NCBI GenBank assembly: GCA_964410965.1
Contig: CAYPIY010000002.1
Location: 248,001 to 312,000, forward strand
DNA: 64,000 nucleotides
Source: JBBIRG01 sp964410965
Lineage (GTDB): Bacteria > CLD3 > SB21 > JBBIRG01
Direction of reading: 5' to 3'
This document shows, one piece after another, positions 45,155-55,000 of the stretch (within the stretch, counting starts at the first letter, position 1; each line of letters begins with the position of its first letter). The translations under genes and the position numbers were made by a program. Under the pieces are notes generated by a model. It was not told the DNA's origin and made no database searches. It saw nothing but the letters and a program-made list of their open reading frames with translations.

Positions 45155-46288
45155 TTATTCATTGTTTTTCTGCAAGTTATTTTCTATCAGTTCCGCAAAC
45201 TGTTTTGATTTGCTTTTCCAGCTATTCTGGCGTGCAATGGACCGTAATCGCACCTCTTCAAAAGGCGTTTTTACGGCTTTTCCGATCATCGCGATAAATT
45301 CTTCATCGCTTTTTGCGACATAAATATCACCGGCAAGCGCCTCTATTTCATCCGAATAATCACGGGTGACAACCTGCTTACCCGCGGCAAGGTATTCGTA
45401 AAGCTTGTTAGGATTTAAGCCGTTTGTCAGTTCGTTTTTCTTGAAAGGAATAATACACACATCGGACATCCGGTAATATGACGGAAGTTCCTGATGTTTT
45501 TTTACTCCCAGAATATGGATGTTTTTGCAGGGAAAATTCTCGATCCGGGTTTTAATCCCTGCGGACAAGAACGGGCCGATCAGAATGAATGAATATCCCG
45601 GAAATCTTAATGCCGCCTTCTCAAGCAAATCAACATCAAACCAGTCTGCCAAGGCTCCGGCGTAAACGATCCGCGGCCCCGGTATGCTTCCGGCATCCGA
45701 CGGAATCTGAACCTGAGCATTAATAAACAACTCAAAATCGACCCCGTTTCCGATCAGTGAAACATTCCTGTGTTCATAAATGCGGATTTTCTCTATTAGT
45801 TTTTTAGAAACCGTAATGATTAAATCTGATTTTTTAAGTGTTTTCCGGAAATACTTTTCTGTAAATCCCAGACTTGATGAAAAGCCCATCGGGATATCAT
45901 TGCAATCATACACAAGAATTTCTTTGCTTAACCGGCTTACAATATTAATATAATATATGTTCGAAATTCCAATGATTTTCTCCTTTATATGAAAGCCGGT
46001 CATCCGTAATACGATTTTAACCCAGAAAAAAATAATGCTCTGAAAGCAAAAACGGAAAAAAAGATTGTTCTGAACTGCGTTCGCCAGACGGCTGGGTGTT
46101 GACTTGAAAAACGGAATGGTAACATGAACAACTCTCCCCACTTTACGCGGAAAATAAGAGTTCGTCTTACCTGATACGTACGACTCAATGAACAGAACTT
46201 CCCAATGATCCGGAAAATGCTCAATGATTTGCTGTTTCCTGGTTTTGAGATAATCCCATTTGATTTCAGAAAACCATACAATTTTCAT
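45155..46288 (-). CDS. GT4-type glycosyltransferase
   Basis: 377 residues with two Rossmann-like halves. The C-terminal nucleotide-sugar site is visible: RIVYAGALADWFDVDLLEKA, FILIGPF, IHILGVKKHQELPSYYRMSD and then KLYEYLAAGKQVVTRDYSDE, which carries the EX7E-like glutamates of GT4 enzymes. The N-terminal half has helical and hydrophobic acceptor-side segments (NNLFFRFCFQSIIFFWVKI) that may touch the membrane. It follows asnB by 18 bases, as in surface-polysaccharide clusters. Sugar donor and acceptor are unknown. Confidence 0.88.
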   Translation of the reverse strand: MKIVWFSEIKWDYLKTRKQQIIEHFPDHWEVLFIESYVSGKTNSYFPRKVGRVVHVTIPFFKSTPSRLANAVQNNLFFRFCFQSIIFFWVKIVLRMTGFHIKEKIIGISNIYYINIVSRLSKEILVYDCNDIPMGFSSSLGFTEKYFRKTLKKSDLIITVSKKLIEKIRIYEHRNVSLIGNGVDFELFINAQVQIPSDAGSIPGPRIVYAGALADWFDVDLLEKAALRFPGYSFILIGPFLSAGIKTRIENFPCKNIHILGVKKHQELPSYYRMSDVCIIPFKKNELTNGLNPNKLYEYLAAGKQVVTRDYSDEIEALAGDIYVAKSDEEFIAMIGKAVKTPFEEVRLRSIARQNSWKSKSKQFAELIENNLQKNNE

Positions 46289-46306
46289 TGAAACCTTCCC
46301 GGGAAT

Positions 46307-48184
46307 TCAGTCAATGAATTTTTGCAGCCACAGTTCAAGATTAAAGCAACCCCAGAAATTAATGTACTGCTTTTTGCATGATCTTGAAGGATATTTCTCG
46401 AATTCATCCAAAATTAGTTTGGCGTTAAAATACTTTCTGTCCTGAAAAGATTTGGATTTGAACACTTCCTTCATTCTGTTCCGCAAGGGTCCTTCGCTGA
46501 GCCAGAGTTTTTCAGCTGTCGCGAATCCGATTTTATCTTTTCGGTCCAGGATCAGGTCCGGAACAATCCCGCGCATGGATTTTCGGAGCGCGTATTTCCT
46601 TATTCCATCACGGATTTTGTATTGATCCGGCAGTGAAAACACAAACTCCACCACTCTGTAGTCCAGAAAAGGAACCCTGGCCTCAATGGAAAACGCCATG
46701 GAATTTTTGTCCTCATACATAAGAAGCGAACGAAGAATGAAACGGACATCGCCGTTGAGCCTGTCTTTGAGAGTATCCTCGATCGTTCTTGCAATTCCCT
46801 CCGCAGAACCCATCGAACGGATGAACGGCTTGCTGATTCCGTTGGACAGCTTCAATAGAAGGAACTTATGTGCTTTATTTCCCAGGCTCGACGGTATGGC
46901 GTTAAGCAAGATCGTCAGATAGGCCCCGGCAGAAAGACGTTTGTCCAGCCTTCTTGTTTCCTTGATGAATTTGGCCCATCGTCCTCTGCGAAGGAGACCG
47001 GCGAAATAAGGGTAGTACGCATGATCGTAACCGCCGAGTATTTCATCCGCGCCCTGTCCGTCCAGCAAAACCTTGATTCCGCGCTGATTCGCCAGCCGCA
47101 TGACGCAGTACTGGGCGAAGATGCTCGTCGACGGAAAGGGCTCCTCGAGATGGGTAATGAAATGGTCCAACGCCTGGGACAACTCTGCGTCTGTCGGCAG
47201 AACGACATTGCGTTCCGCCTGGGACTGCTGAAGTACGGCATCCATGTACACGCTTTCGTCAACCGATTTCAGTTCCGATCGGGCTGAAAAAGTTTTTTGA
47301 CGTTCTCCGATTTGTTCTCCGCTGACCTGATTGGATCGCAGAAGCCGGTTCAATACGCATACGATCGCCGAAGAATCCAGGCCTCCGCTGAGACAGCTCC
47401 CGACCGGTACGTCGCTTCTCAACCTGAGCCTTACGGAATCTTCGAATAATTCATAAAACCTGCGGATCACTTCATCTTCCGGATGCCGGGATTCAAGGGT
47501 TTTCCCGCTGTCTAAACGATAATATGGTTTGATCTCAAATCCGCTTTCCCGTATTCGCAAAAAATGACCTGGCTCAAGCTGATAAATGTTCTCAAAAAAA
47601 GTTTCCTCGTTCCAGTCGCGCATATGACTGATCAGAAAATTATAGATGATCCTGTCGTTGGGTACGCGTTTGACAAACGGATGAATCAATAGCGACTTGA
47701 TTTCCGAGCCGAAAATGAATGTATCCTGGTTTTTGTAATAATAAAAAGGTTTTACGCCAAACCGGTCGCGGGCGCAAAACAGCTCTTTTTTCACCGCATC
47801 CCACAGCGCGAATGACCACATGCCGTTAAAACGGTTCAGGCATTCCGTTCCCCACGCCATATACGCGGCAAGGATGACTTCCGTGTCGGTCTGGGAACGA
47901 AATGAATATCCTGACGCTTTCAATTCTTCCCGTAACTCAATGTAATTGTAAATCTCGCCATTGAACACGATCCACATGGTCCGGTCAGCGCTGGACATGG
48001 GCTGGTGGCCTGATTGCGAAAGATCCAGAATGCTCAGCCTGCGAAAACCCAGACCGACATTCTGGTCAAAATAAAAACCTTCATCATCTGGTCCGCGATG
48101 AGCCATCACCCGGGTCATCCTTTGAAGATCCTGCTGGTCTACGGGCTTATTTCTGAAATTGTATATTCCTGCAACTCCGCACAT
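46307..48184 (-). CDS. asnB: Asparagine synthase (glutamine-hydrolysing)
   Basis: 625 residues. The glutaminase domain starts MCGVAGIYNF with Cys2 as nucleophile, then HRGPDDEG and FNGEIYNYIELREEL. The synthetase domain has the ATP-pyrophosphatase motif SCLSGGLDSSAIVCV near residue 266 and GQGADEILGGYDHAY. AsnB-like proteins beside glycosyltransferases often amidate sugars or peptides rather than supply free asparagine, so its exact substrate is open. The start lies 28 bases from a predicted transcription start. Confidence 0.93.
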   Translation of the reverse strand: MCGVAGIYNFRNKPVDQQDLQRMTRVMAHRGPDDEGFYFDQNVGLGFRRLSILDLSQSGHQPMSSADRTMWIVFNGEIYNYIELREELKASGYSFRSQTDTEVILAAYMAWGTECLNRFNGMWSFALWDAVKKELFCARDRFGVKPFYYYKNQDTFIFGSEIKSLLIHPFVKRVPNDRIIYNFLISHMRDWNEETFFENIYQLEPGHFLRIRESGFEIKPYYRLDSGKTLESRHPEDEVIRRFYELFEDSVRLRLRSDVPVGSCLSGGLDSSAIVCVLNRLLRSNQVSGEQIGERQKTFSARSELKSVDESVYMDAVLQQSQAERNVVLPTDAELSQALDHFITHLEEPFPSTSIFAQYCVMRLANQRGIKVLLDGQGADEILGGYDHAYYPYFAGLLRRGRWAKFIKETRRLDKRLSAGAYLTILLNAIPSSLGNKAHKFLLLKLSNGISKPFIRSMGSAEGIARTIEDTLKDRLNGDVRFILRSLLMYEDKNSMAFSIEARVPFLDYRVVEFVFSLPDQYKIRDGIRKYALRKSMRGIVPDLILDRKDKIGFATAEKLWLSEGPLRNRMKEVFKSKSFQDRKYFNAKLILDEFEKYPSRSCKKQYINFWGCFNLELWLQKFID

Positions 48185-48218
48185 GGGATGTTTTCTTTTA
48201 ATCTTAATTTTTTTTACG

Positions 48219-48247
48219 ATTATAGTGGGTTATAATCCTAAAATCAA
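48219..48247 (-). promoter_or_regulatory. Sigma-70 promoter of asnB
   Basis: On the minus strand TTGATT (48247-48242) and a perfect TATAAT (48224-48219) have a 17-base spacer. It lies just beyond the terminator of the previous gene, so asnB and the glycosyltransferase form their own unit. Confidence 0.75.
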
Positions 48248-48272
48248 GAGGATTTCATCTGTGTTTTTTGTC

Positions 48273-48300
48273 AAAAAAAAGGGGAAGCCTGTACTTCCCC
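48273..48300 (-). terminator. Intrinsic terminator of the sorting-domain protein gene
   Basis: Read on the minus strand, GGGGAAG (48300-48294) pairs with CTTCCCC (48287-48281) across a six-base loop, followed by eight T residues (48280-48273). It lies 23 bases after the stop codon at 48323. Confidence 0.93.
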
Positions 48301-48322
48301 TTACTAATCGATATTTAACTTA

Positions 48323-51300
48323 TCATTTCAGCATCATCATCTTGCGGCTTTTGACAAATGAACCGGTTTCAATCCGGTAAATATAAATACCGCTGGAAAC
48401 CATTCTGCCTGTGTTATCCTTGCCATCCCAAGCTACCGATTTGTATCCGGGCGTTTCGTACCTGTTTACCAGAGTGCGCACTTCCTGGCCGAGAGTATTA
48501 TAAATTCTGAGGCTGACTTTTCCGGATTCTTTCTGATCATACCTGATCGTCGTTGTTGGGTTGAAAGGATTAGGATAATTAGAATGTAATGCATACGATA
48601 CGGGTTTGATGTTTTCATCTGCTATCCCAACGGTGACCTCAAGATGAAGCCGGACATTCGTTACCGGTAACAGAGGATCGTTTGTCATGACACCAAGATA
48701 CCCGTCGTAAGGAATAATAATTTTTTCTGTATTCTGCCCGTTCCAGTAAAGTTTGATTTCAACCGAATCGCCGGTTTCAATGGTTCCGGAAACAGGATTC
48801 ACATCGATCCAGCTCAGACCGGTGCCTGCGATACCAAGACCGCATATTTCCACGCCATATCCGGATCCGATTGGCCCGATCAGTGTTGTAGCTCCGGTGG
48901 AAAGATTAACCATTCTCAGTTCGGCCTCAAAGTTATAATAATTAAATGCCGCCATATAGCAGGTGTTGTCATTGGGGTCAAATTCCATGCTTTGTGCGTA
49001 AGCGGCATCAAATCCGATCGGCCCGATTAAAGCCGCTGATCCGTTTGTTTTGTTTACAGAGAAAAAATTATCTCCGCCAATGTCAAATACATAAAGTTGG
49101 CCGTTCCGGTCGGCGGCTAATCCGATCGCGATATTAACTCCGGTTAATTGTCCTTTTAGTGTGGGTGTACCCGAAGAAGAAATGCTGTAAAGAAACGAAT
49201 TATCGCTACCATCCACAAAGGTTGCATAAATGGTCCCATCGGTAGGATCGGTCGTCATGTCGGTCCATGATCCGGCTGGCAAACTTGCGATTACAGTATA
49301 TGACCCGTTCGCTGTATCAATTCTCCCAAAGGTCGGACTGCTATATCGTTCAATCGCGTACAGGACGGATCCGTCTTTAGAGAAACAGGCTCCGTCAATG
49401 AACAATCCGTACTGGCTTCCTTTGCTGATAGGGTTTTGCGGGGATGTCAGGTCGAATGCGATGAAATATCCTCCCCAGGCATCGGTTCCATATGCGTTAT
49501 AATCTCCTGCGCTTCTATTTTTACGAATTGTTCTTGAAATCCCGCTTTTCGTTTTTTGTTCAATAGGCGCCCGGTTGCACGAGACAATACTGCCCGAATT
49601 TCGCTGAAATTCATTGGGTTTATCGTTATCGCCCTGATCATTTGAAAGACGATCTGATTCAAGGAAAGTGAATACATTTTGACTTTCTCGGATAAAGAAT
49701 TGCAGGGTACTTAAGCCGTGATTGTATATCCAGAATACCGTACTGTCCGTATCGCCCGAATTGACCGTTTGGGTAAAAACCGTATCGCTCAGGATCAATG
49801 CAGGCGGCGCAATGGCCTCATCGGTATAATCACTGAAGTGAGCAGGTGATTCATTATCGACAGCGCGGATTTGATACCGGTAATCCGTTTCGAACGAACC
49901 CAGATAATCGTCGTACGTGGTATCGGGCCCACCGCTCTGGTCAACACTGTCAACGAGCACGCTGTTGCGGTAGATGTAAATTTTTGCCAGGTCATCAAGC
50001 GGTGTGCCGTCTTTTTGGGTGACGGGATTTCGCCATGTCAGCTGGGCATGATTCACATAACCTCTGGCAACCAGATTAGCGGGAACTGAGGGTTCGGGGT
50101 GACCGCCCGCATACCAGCCATCCGATTCCACGGTGTTGCTCGTACTGTCAGTTGGAATATGGCGTGTAATAAGGGAATAAACGAAAAAAGTTCCGTCAAT
50201 TAATCCCGTATCGGTATAAGCTTGTATCCCTTTGCTGACAGAACTGACCAGCCTATCGTTTTTATAAATATCAATGACGAAAGTATCGATAGGATCCCCT
50301 GTATAAAAGAGGGAGGGATCAGTCCATGTTAATGTCATTGTATTTGGAGTGGTATAATCACTATACTGACCAATATCCGTTACAGGTTTCGGATCGGCCA
50401 AGTCAATTTCATTTAAAATTAAAGTGGTATCGTAAAAGTTCAGATTTGTGTAAATATGCTTAATACCCGATGGCCATTGAATGATTAGTGTGTCAATCAT
50501 TGTGGATGCACCTAAGCCGAAATGCTGTATGAGGCTGTTCTGACTGCTGTATCCGTTTCCGGAACCTACTTGCCGGATTTGAGTAACAGAGCCTGATTTA
50601 AGGTAAACCCGCGCTCCGATAGCTGATTTGTTTGAGATTGTTCCGTTTAATTTTATTTTTATCCACTGACTGTCAGCCGATGTGACATTGCAGTACAAAT
50701 GATCTCCGGAATACACATGACCGAGAAACAGATCCATCTTTCCGTCATTATTCACATCCCCTGTTGCCAGGGTATTGCTCCATTGCTGCTCATTGACCAG
50801 GCCGGTCTGTTCCGACACATCATCGAAAGTACCGTTTCCGTTATTTTTGTATAACGCGACCAGGCGATACGACGGGCTTGAAGAATGAACCTGAGCTATA
50901 ATATCCAGAAAACCATCGTTATTAAAGTCTGCAAAAGTGGCACAGGTGGCCTGCCCGTTGCCCCGGTAAATACCCGATGAAACCGATTCATCTGAAAACA
51001 CCATTCCGTTATTTTTCAGCAACCGGTATGGTGAGGAACTGTTTCCTAAAAGCAGGTCCAGGTCGCCGTCATTGTCATAATCGCCGAATACAGCGGTAAA
51101 GTTGTCTTCAGACGGAAAACTGACTCCTGCTGATGAAGCAACTTCCGTAAAAACCCCGTAATGATTTAAAAAAAGAAGGTTAGCCATTCCGCTATTTGGC
51201 ACATATACATCCACATAACCATTCCCGTCAACATCGCCCACGGCTATACCGCGGGAATTTGCCTGATTCTGACTTAAACCGGCCGAATCGCTTACGTCGG

Positions 51301-51847
51301 AAAAACCCGTTCCAAGATTATTTCTGAATAACCTGTTTGTTGTGGCCAGCCCGGCGCAAAACAAATCAACCCAGCCGTCATTATTGTAATCGAACCATGC
51401 GACGGAATAAAATCCCGAATACACGGATGATAATCCTGCGGCATTCGTTATTTCAGTAAATGAATTAGACCCGTCATTTCTGAACAACCGGAGAGTGGGT
51501 GATGCGTTATGTCCTGCAACAACAACATCTAAATCACAGTCATTGTCAAAGTCGGCCATTTGAGCCGTGTAACTGGTACCATTGACTGACATTTGACTGC
51601 TGACAGCAGTAAATGTAATATTTTGATTGTTTTTATACAAAACAGAAACATCATTTCCCAATACAAGGATATCATTGAACAGATCATTGTTATAATCGTT
51701 TATGACGATACTGTGAGTCGAATTGGTGCTGCCGATTCCTGAAGCGGATGTAACATCCTGAAACATAATCTGCGACGAAAGTGTTTTTGTTCCTATCAAA
51801 ATGAAGGCTACAATCAGTGAACACGATACGTTTTTCATTTCTTTCAA
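48323..51847 (-). CDS. Secreted FG-GAP/ASPIC protein with T9SS-type sorting domain
   Basis: 1174 residues. After a signal peptide (LIVAFILIGTKTLSSQ) come FG-GAP/VCBS repeats with calcium-type loops: ADFDNDCDLDVVVAG, FDYNNDGWVDLFCAG, GDVDGNGYVDVYVPN, GDYDNDGDLDLLLGN, ADFNNDGFLDIIAQ and GDVNNDGKMDLFLGH. An ASPIC/UnbV domain follows (IKIKLNGTISNKSAIGARVY). Two fibronectin III-like parts come next, then a domain with AIERYSSPTFGRIDTANGSY. The last 85 residues carry SNYPNPFNPTTTIRY, RIYNTLGQEVRTLV and VSSGIYIYRIETG, a type IX secretion-style sorting domain. It is exported and probably surface-attached or released, with adhesion or binding likely. Confidence 0.92.
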   Translation of the reverse strand: MKEMKNVSCSLIVAFILIGTKTLSSQIMFQDVTSASGIGSTNSTHSIVINDYNNDLFNDILVLGNDVSVLYKNNQNITFTAVSSQMSVNGTSYTAQMADFDNDCDLDVVVAGHNASPTLRLFRNDGSNSFTEITNAAGLSSVYSGFYSVAWFDYNNDGWVDLFCAGLATTNRLFRNNLGTGFSDVSDSAGLSQNQANSRGIAVGDVDGNGYVDVYVPNSGMANLLFLNHYGVFTEVASSAGVSFPSEDNFTAVFGDYDNDGDLDLLLGNSSSPYRLLKNNGMVFSDESVSSGIYRGNGQATCATFADFNNDGFLDIIAQVHSSSPSYRLVALYKNNGNGTFDDVSEQTGLVNEQQWSNTLATGDVNNDGKMDLFLGHVYSGDHLYCNVTSADSQWIKIKLNGTISNKSAIGARVYLKSGSVTQIRQVGSGNGYSSQNSLIQHFGLGASTMIDTLIIQWPSGIKHIYTNLNFYDTTLILNEIDLADPKPVTDIGQYSDYTTPNTMTLTWTDPSLFYTGDPIDTFVIDIYKNDRLVSSVSKGIQAYTDTGLIDGTFFVYSLITRHIPTDSTSNTVESDGWYAGGHPEPSVPANLVARGYVNHAQLTWRNPVTQKDGTPLDDLAKIYIYRNSVLVDSVDQSGGPDTTYDDYLGSFETDYRYQIRAVDNESPAHFSDYTDEAIAPPALILSDTVFTQTVNSGDTDSTVFWIYNHGLSTLQFFIRESQNVFTFLESDRLSNDQGDNDKPNEFQRNSGSIVSCNRAPIEQKTKSGISRTIRKNRSAGDYNAYGTDAWGGYFIAFDLTSPQNPISKGSQYGLFIDGACFSKDGSVLYAIERYSSPTFGRIDTANGSYTVIASLPAGSWTDMTTDPTDGTIYATFVDGSDNSFLYSISSSGTPTLKGQLTGVNIAIGLAADRNGQLYVFDIGGDNFFSVNKTNGSAALIGPIGFDAAYAQSMEFDPNDNTCYMAAFNYYNFEAELRMVNLSTGATTLIGPIGSGYGVEICGLGIAGTGLSWIDVNPVSGTIETGDSVEIKLYWNGQNTEKIIIPYDGYLGVMTNDPLLPVTNVRLHLEVTVGIADENIKPVSYALHSNYPNPFNPTTTIRYDQKESGKVSLRIYNTLGQEVRTLVNRYETPGYKSVAWDGKDNTGRMVSSGIYIYRIETGSFVKSRKMMMLK

Positions 51848-52074
51848 ACTCCTTAAAATAAGTTATAAATGATAACAAGCCGCCAACTGTAATATAGTTT
51901 TGCAAGGATATCGGTAATTATTGATGGGTAAGAATAATTAATTCAATCATGCAAATCAAGAAAAAAAAATGTGGTATACCTCATTATTTTAATCGGCTAT
52001 TGCTATTCAGCACCATATTAAATACATTTTTCCGGCTAAATATTGATTCGCAAATTCCCATAATTAGTTATTCT

Positions 52075-55000
52075 ATGAAAACCGAAACCACTGAAACAAC
52101 CAATGAGCCTGAGGGCATATCATCCGTCCGAATACGCCGTCGCTGGATTTTTCTTGGACTTTTGCTGATTACTTTCGCAGCCGGTTCATGGCTTACGATA
52201 TTTATCGGCTCTTTCGTGGACAATCTCAAACGTCAAGAACTTCTTCAGCTTGTAAAGCTAGGCTCCGCCGGTATCAACGAACAAAGAATAAAATCATTGA
52301 CTGGGACGCCTTCGGATCACAACAACCCTGACTGGATGGCAATCAGGAACCGTTTTCTGGCAATGTTGAAAACCGACTCTTCTCTTCGCTGGATTTATCT
52401 GGTAAGCCGGAAGGATTCGGCTGTATTTTTTTTCATGGATACGCCTGAACCCGGGAATGCTGTACCGGGAGAAATCTATGATGATGCTCCTCCTGAACTG
52501 TATTTGGTCTTTGAGGACCAAACAGCAAGGACTGCCGGCCCCTATACTGACCGCTGGGGAACTTTTATTTCGGCGTTTCATCCTGTAATCGATCCCGAAA
52601 CCAGGAAAACAATCGCCGTGCTCGGTTTCGATATTCAGGCCTCCGATTGGAATCGCATGATCCTGAACCAGCAGTTCGCGCCGGTACTGATCACTCTGCT
52701 GGTTTTATTATTGGAAACCCTTTTCTTTGTTTATCTGCGGCGCCGGCAACAGCATGAAAAAAAACTTCAGGCAGCATATTCGCAGCTGGATGAAACAGTT
52801 AGGGAACGAACCGCCGAACTGACACAGGCTAATCTTGAACTGGCAAAAGAAGTCCGGGAACGACTGTCTGTGGAGGAATCACTCCGGCTCAAGTCAGAAG
52901 AACTGGACCGCTTCTTCAACGTCAACCTGGATCTTCTTTGCATAGCAGATACCCATGGGAATTTCAGGCGAATGAACAAGGAATGGGAAAACACGCTCGG
53001 TTATCCGCTGGAAGAAATGATCGGCAAACGTTTTCTGGATTTTGTGCATCCTGATGATTTTTCAGGAACCACTGAAGCGCTCAAGGAACTTCAGGGGCAA
53101 AAAGCCGTAACCGGCTTCGTTAACCGATACCGCTGCAAAAATGGCTCTTACCGATGGATCGAATGGCGTTCATTTCCACAGGAAAACCTGATTTATACGG
53201 CAGCAAGGGATATAACCGAACGCATCGATCAGGAAAACCGGATCATCGAAAGGGAAAAGAAATTAAGAAGCATATTCCGGGCTTCACCGGTCGCCATCGG
53301 AGTGGTCACCGACAGGGTGTTTGCCGAGGTGAACCAGCGAATGTGCGAAATGACAGGGTATTCTAAAGAAGAACTCATCGGCAAATCCGCCAGGATTTTG
53401 TATCCGGATCAGGAAACCTACGATTGGGTCGGGCAGGAAAAGTACCGTCAAATCAGAGAATCCGGGATCGGTACCGTGGAAACCAGATGGAAACATAAAT
53501 CGGGGCAAATCATCGATATTATTCTGAGCTCAACCGCCATGGATCCGTTAAATGATTCGACAGGGATTGTTTTCACCGCCTTTGATATTACCGAACAGAA
53601 GAAAACAGTTGAAGCCCTTATGCACAGCGAAAACAAGTTCCGGAATCTCGCTGAGGAAACCGGCGACTGGATATGGGAAATGGACTCCCGGGGACGATTC
53701 ACTTATTGCAATCCAAAAGCCTCAGAAATCACCGGATACAGCATAGAAGAGCTGATCGGTCATACTCCGTTCGAATGGATGGAACCTGAGGATTCTGTCC
53801 GGTTCCGTGAATTGTTTCAAAAATCGCTCAGACCCGGACATTTCATTCACCGTGTGGAAACAAGAATGAAAACCCGTTCAGGCCGGTTTATACATCTGGA
53901 AATCAGCAACCATCCGGTATTTGATGAAATGGGGCAGATGACCGGAATCCGCGGCATAACAAGGGATGTCACCGACCGCAAAATTGCTGAATATGAACTG
54001 CTGGAAACCAAAAACCGCCTGGAGTACATACTCGGTGTGACGAAAACCGGCATCGATGTTATAGACAGAGATTTCAATCTGCGGTATGTCGATCCGGAAT
54101 GGCAAAAAAAGTACGGCGTCTATCACGGAAAAAAATGTTTTGCTTATTTCAGGGACCGTCGTGACCCCTGCCCTGAATGCGGAATTCCTGTTGCATTTGA
54201 AACAAAACAAATCACGGTCACCGAAGAAATCCTTCCGCATGAGAATAACCGTATCATTGAGGTGCATACCATACCCTTTCAGAATCCTGCGGGCGAATGG
54301 CTCGTTGCTGAGTTCAATATTGACATCACCGATCACAAAAGGATCGAGCAGGCTCTCAAGGACAGCGAAACCCGCTACAGGGCTGTGATGGAGCAGGCAA
54401 CCGAAGGCATTTTGCTGTTCGACGTGCAATCCATGAAAATTGTTGAAACAAACAGGACTTACCAGACCATGCTGGGTTATACTGCGGATGAACTTCTTCA
54501 GTTAACCGTTTATGAAGTGATTGATCATGATCCCCAGAGCGTAGATGAATATATCGAATTAATCAAAGATCAGCACCGATTGTTCATAGGAAACCGCAGA
54601 CACCGCCATAAACAGGGCCATCCGGTCGACGTGGAGGTCAGCACGTACCTCATCGAAATTCATTCCCAACAGACAATTTGCGTTGTGGTCCGGAATATCA
54701 CGGAACGCCTACGGTCTGAAAAAACCATGCGGGAACTGCTTCAGCGCCAGGCGCTGATCCTGCAATCCCTTCCTGTTGTGTTTTATACCGCAAGCCCGGA
54801 GGGTGATTTACCTACTCTCTGGATAAGCGACCAGGTTGAAACAATTTCGGGTTATCCCCCATCAAGCTTCACCGGTGACCCGTTTTTCTGGACAAAACAT
54901 CTTCATGAAGACGATCTTCCGGTTATGGTTAAAAAGTACAAGTCTGTCCTGGAAATTAAAGAACTGACTTTGGAATACCGGTGGCTTTGCGCCGACGGAA

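Noticed and set aside
51949..52074. Use of the upstream ATG for the six-PAS kinase
   Set aside because: The extra 42 residues are lysine- and phenylalanine-rich from A+T-rich DNA and lack a signal or domain; the ATG at 52075 precedes the charged stub and first membrane helix, although its ribosome site is also weak.
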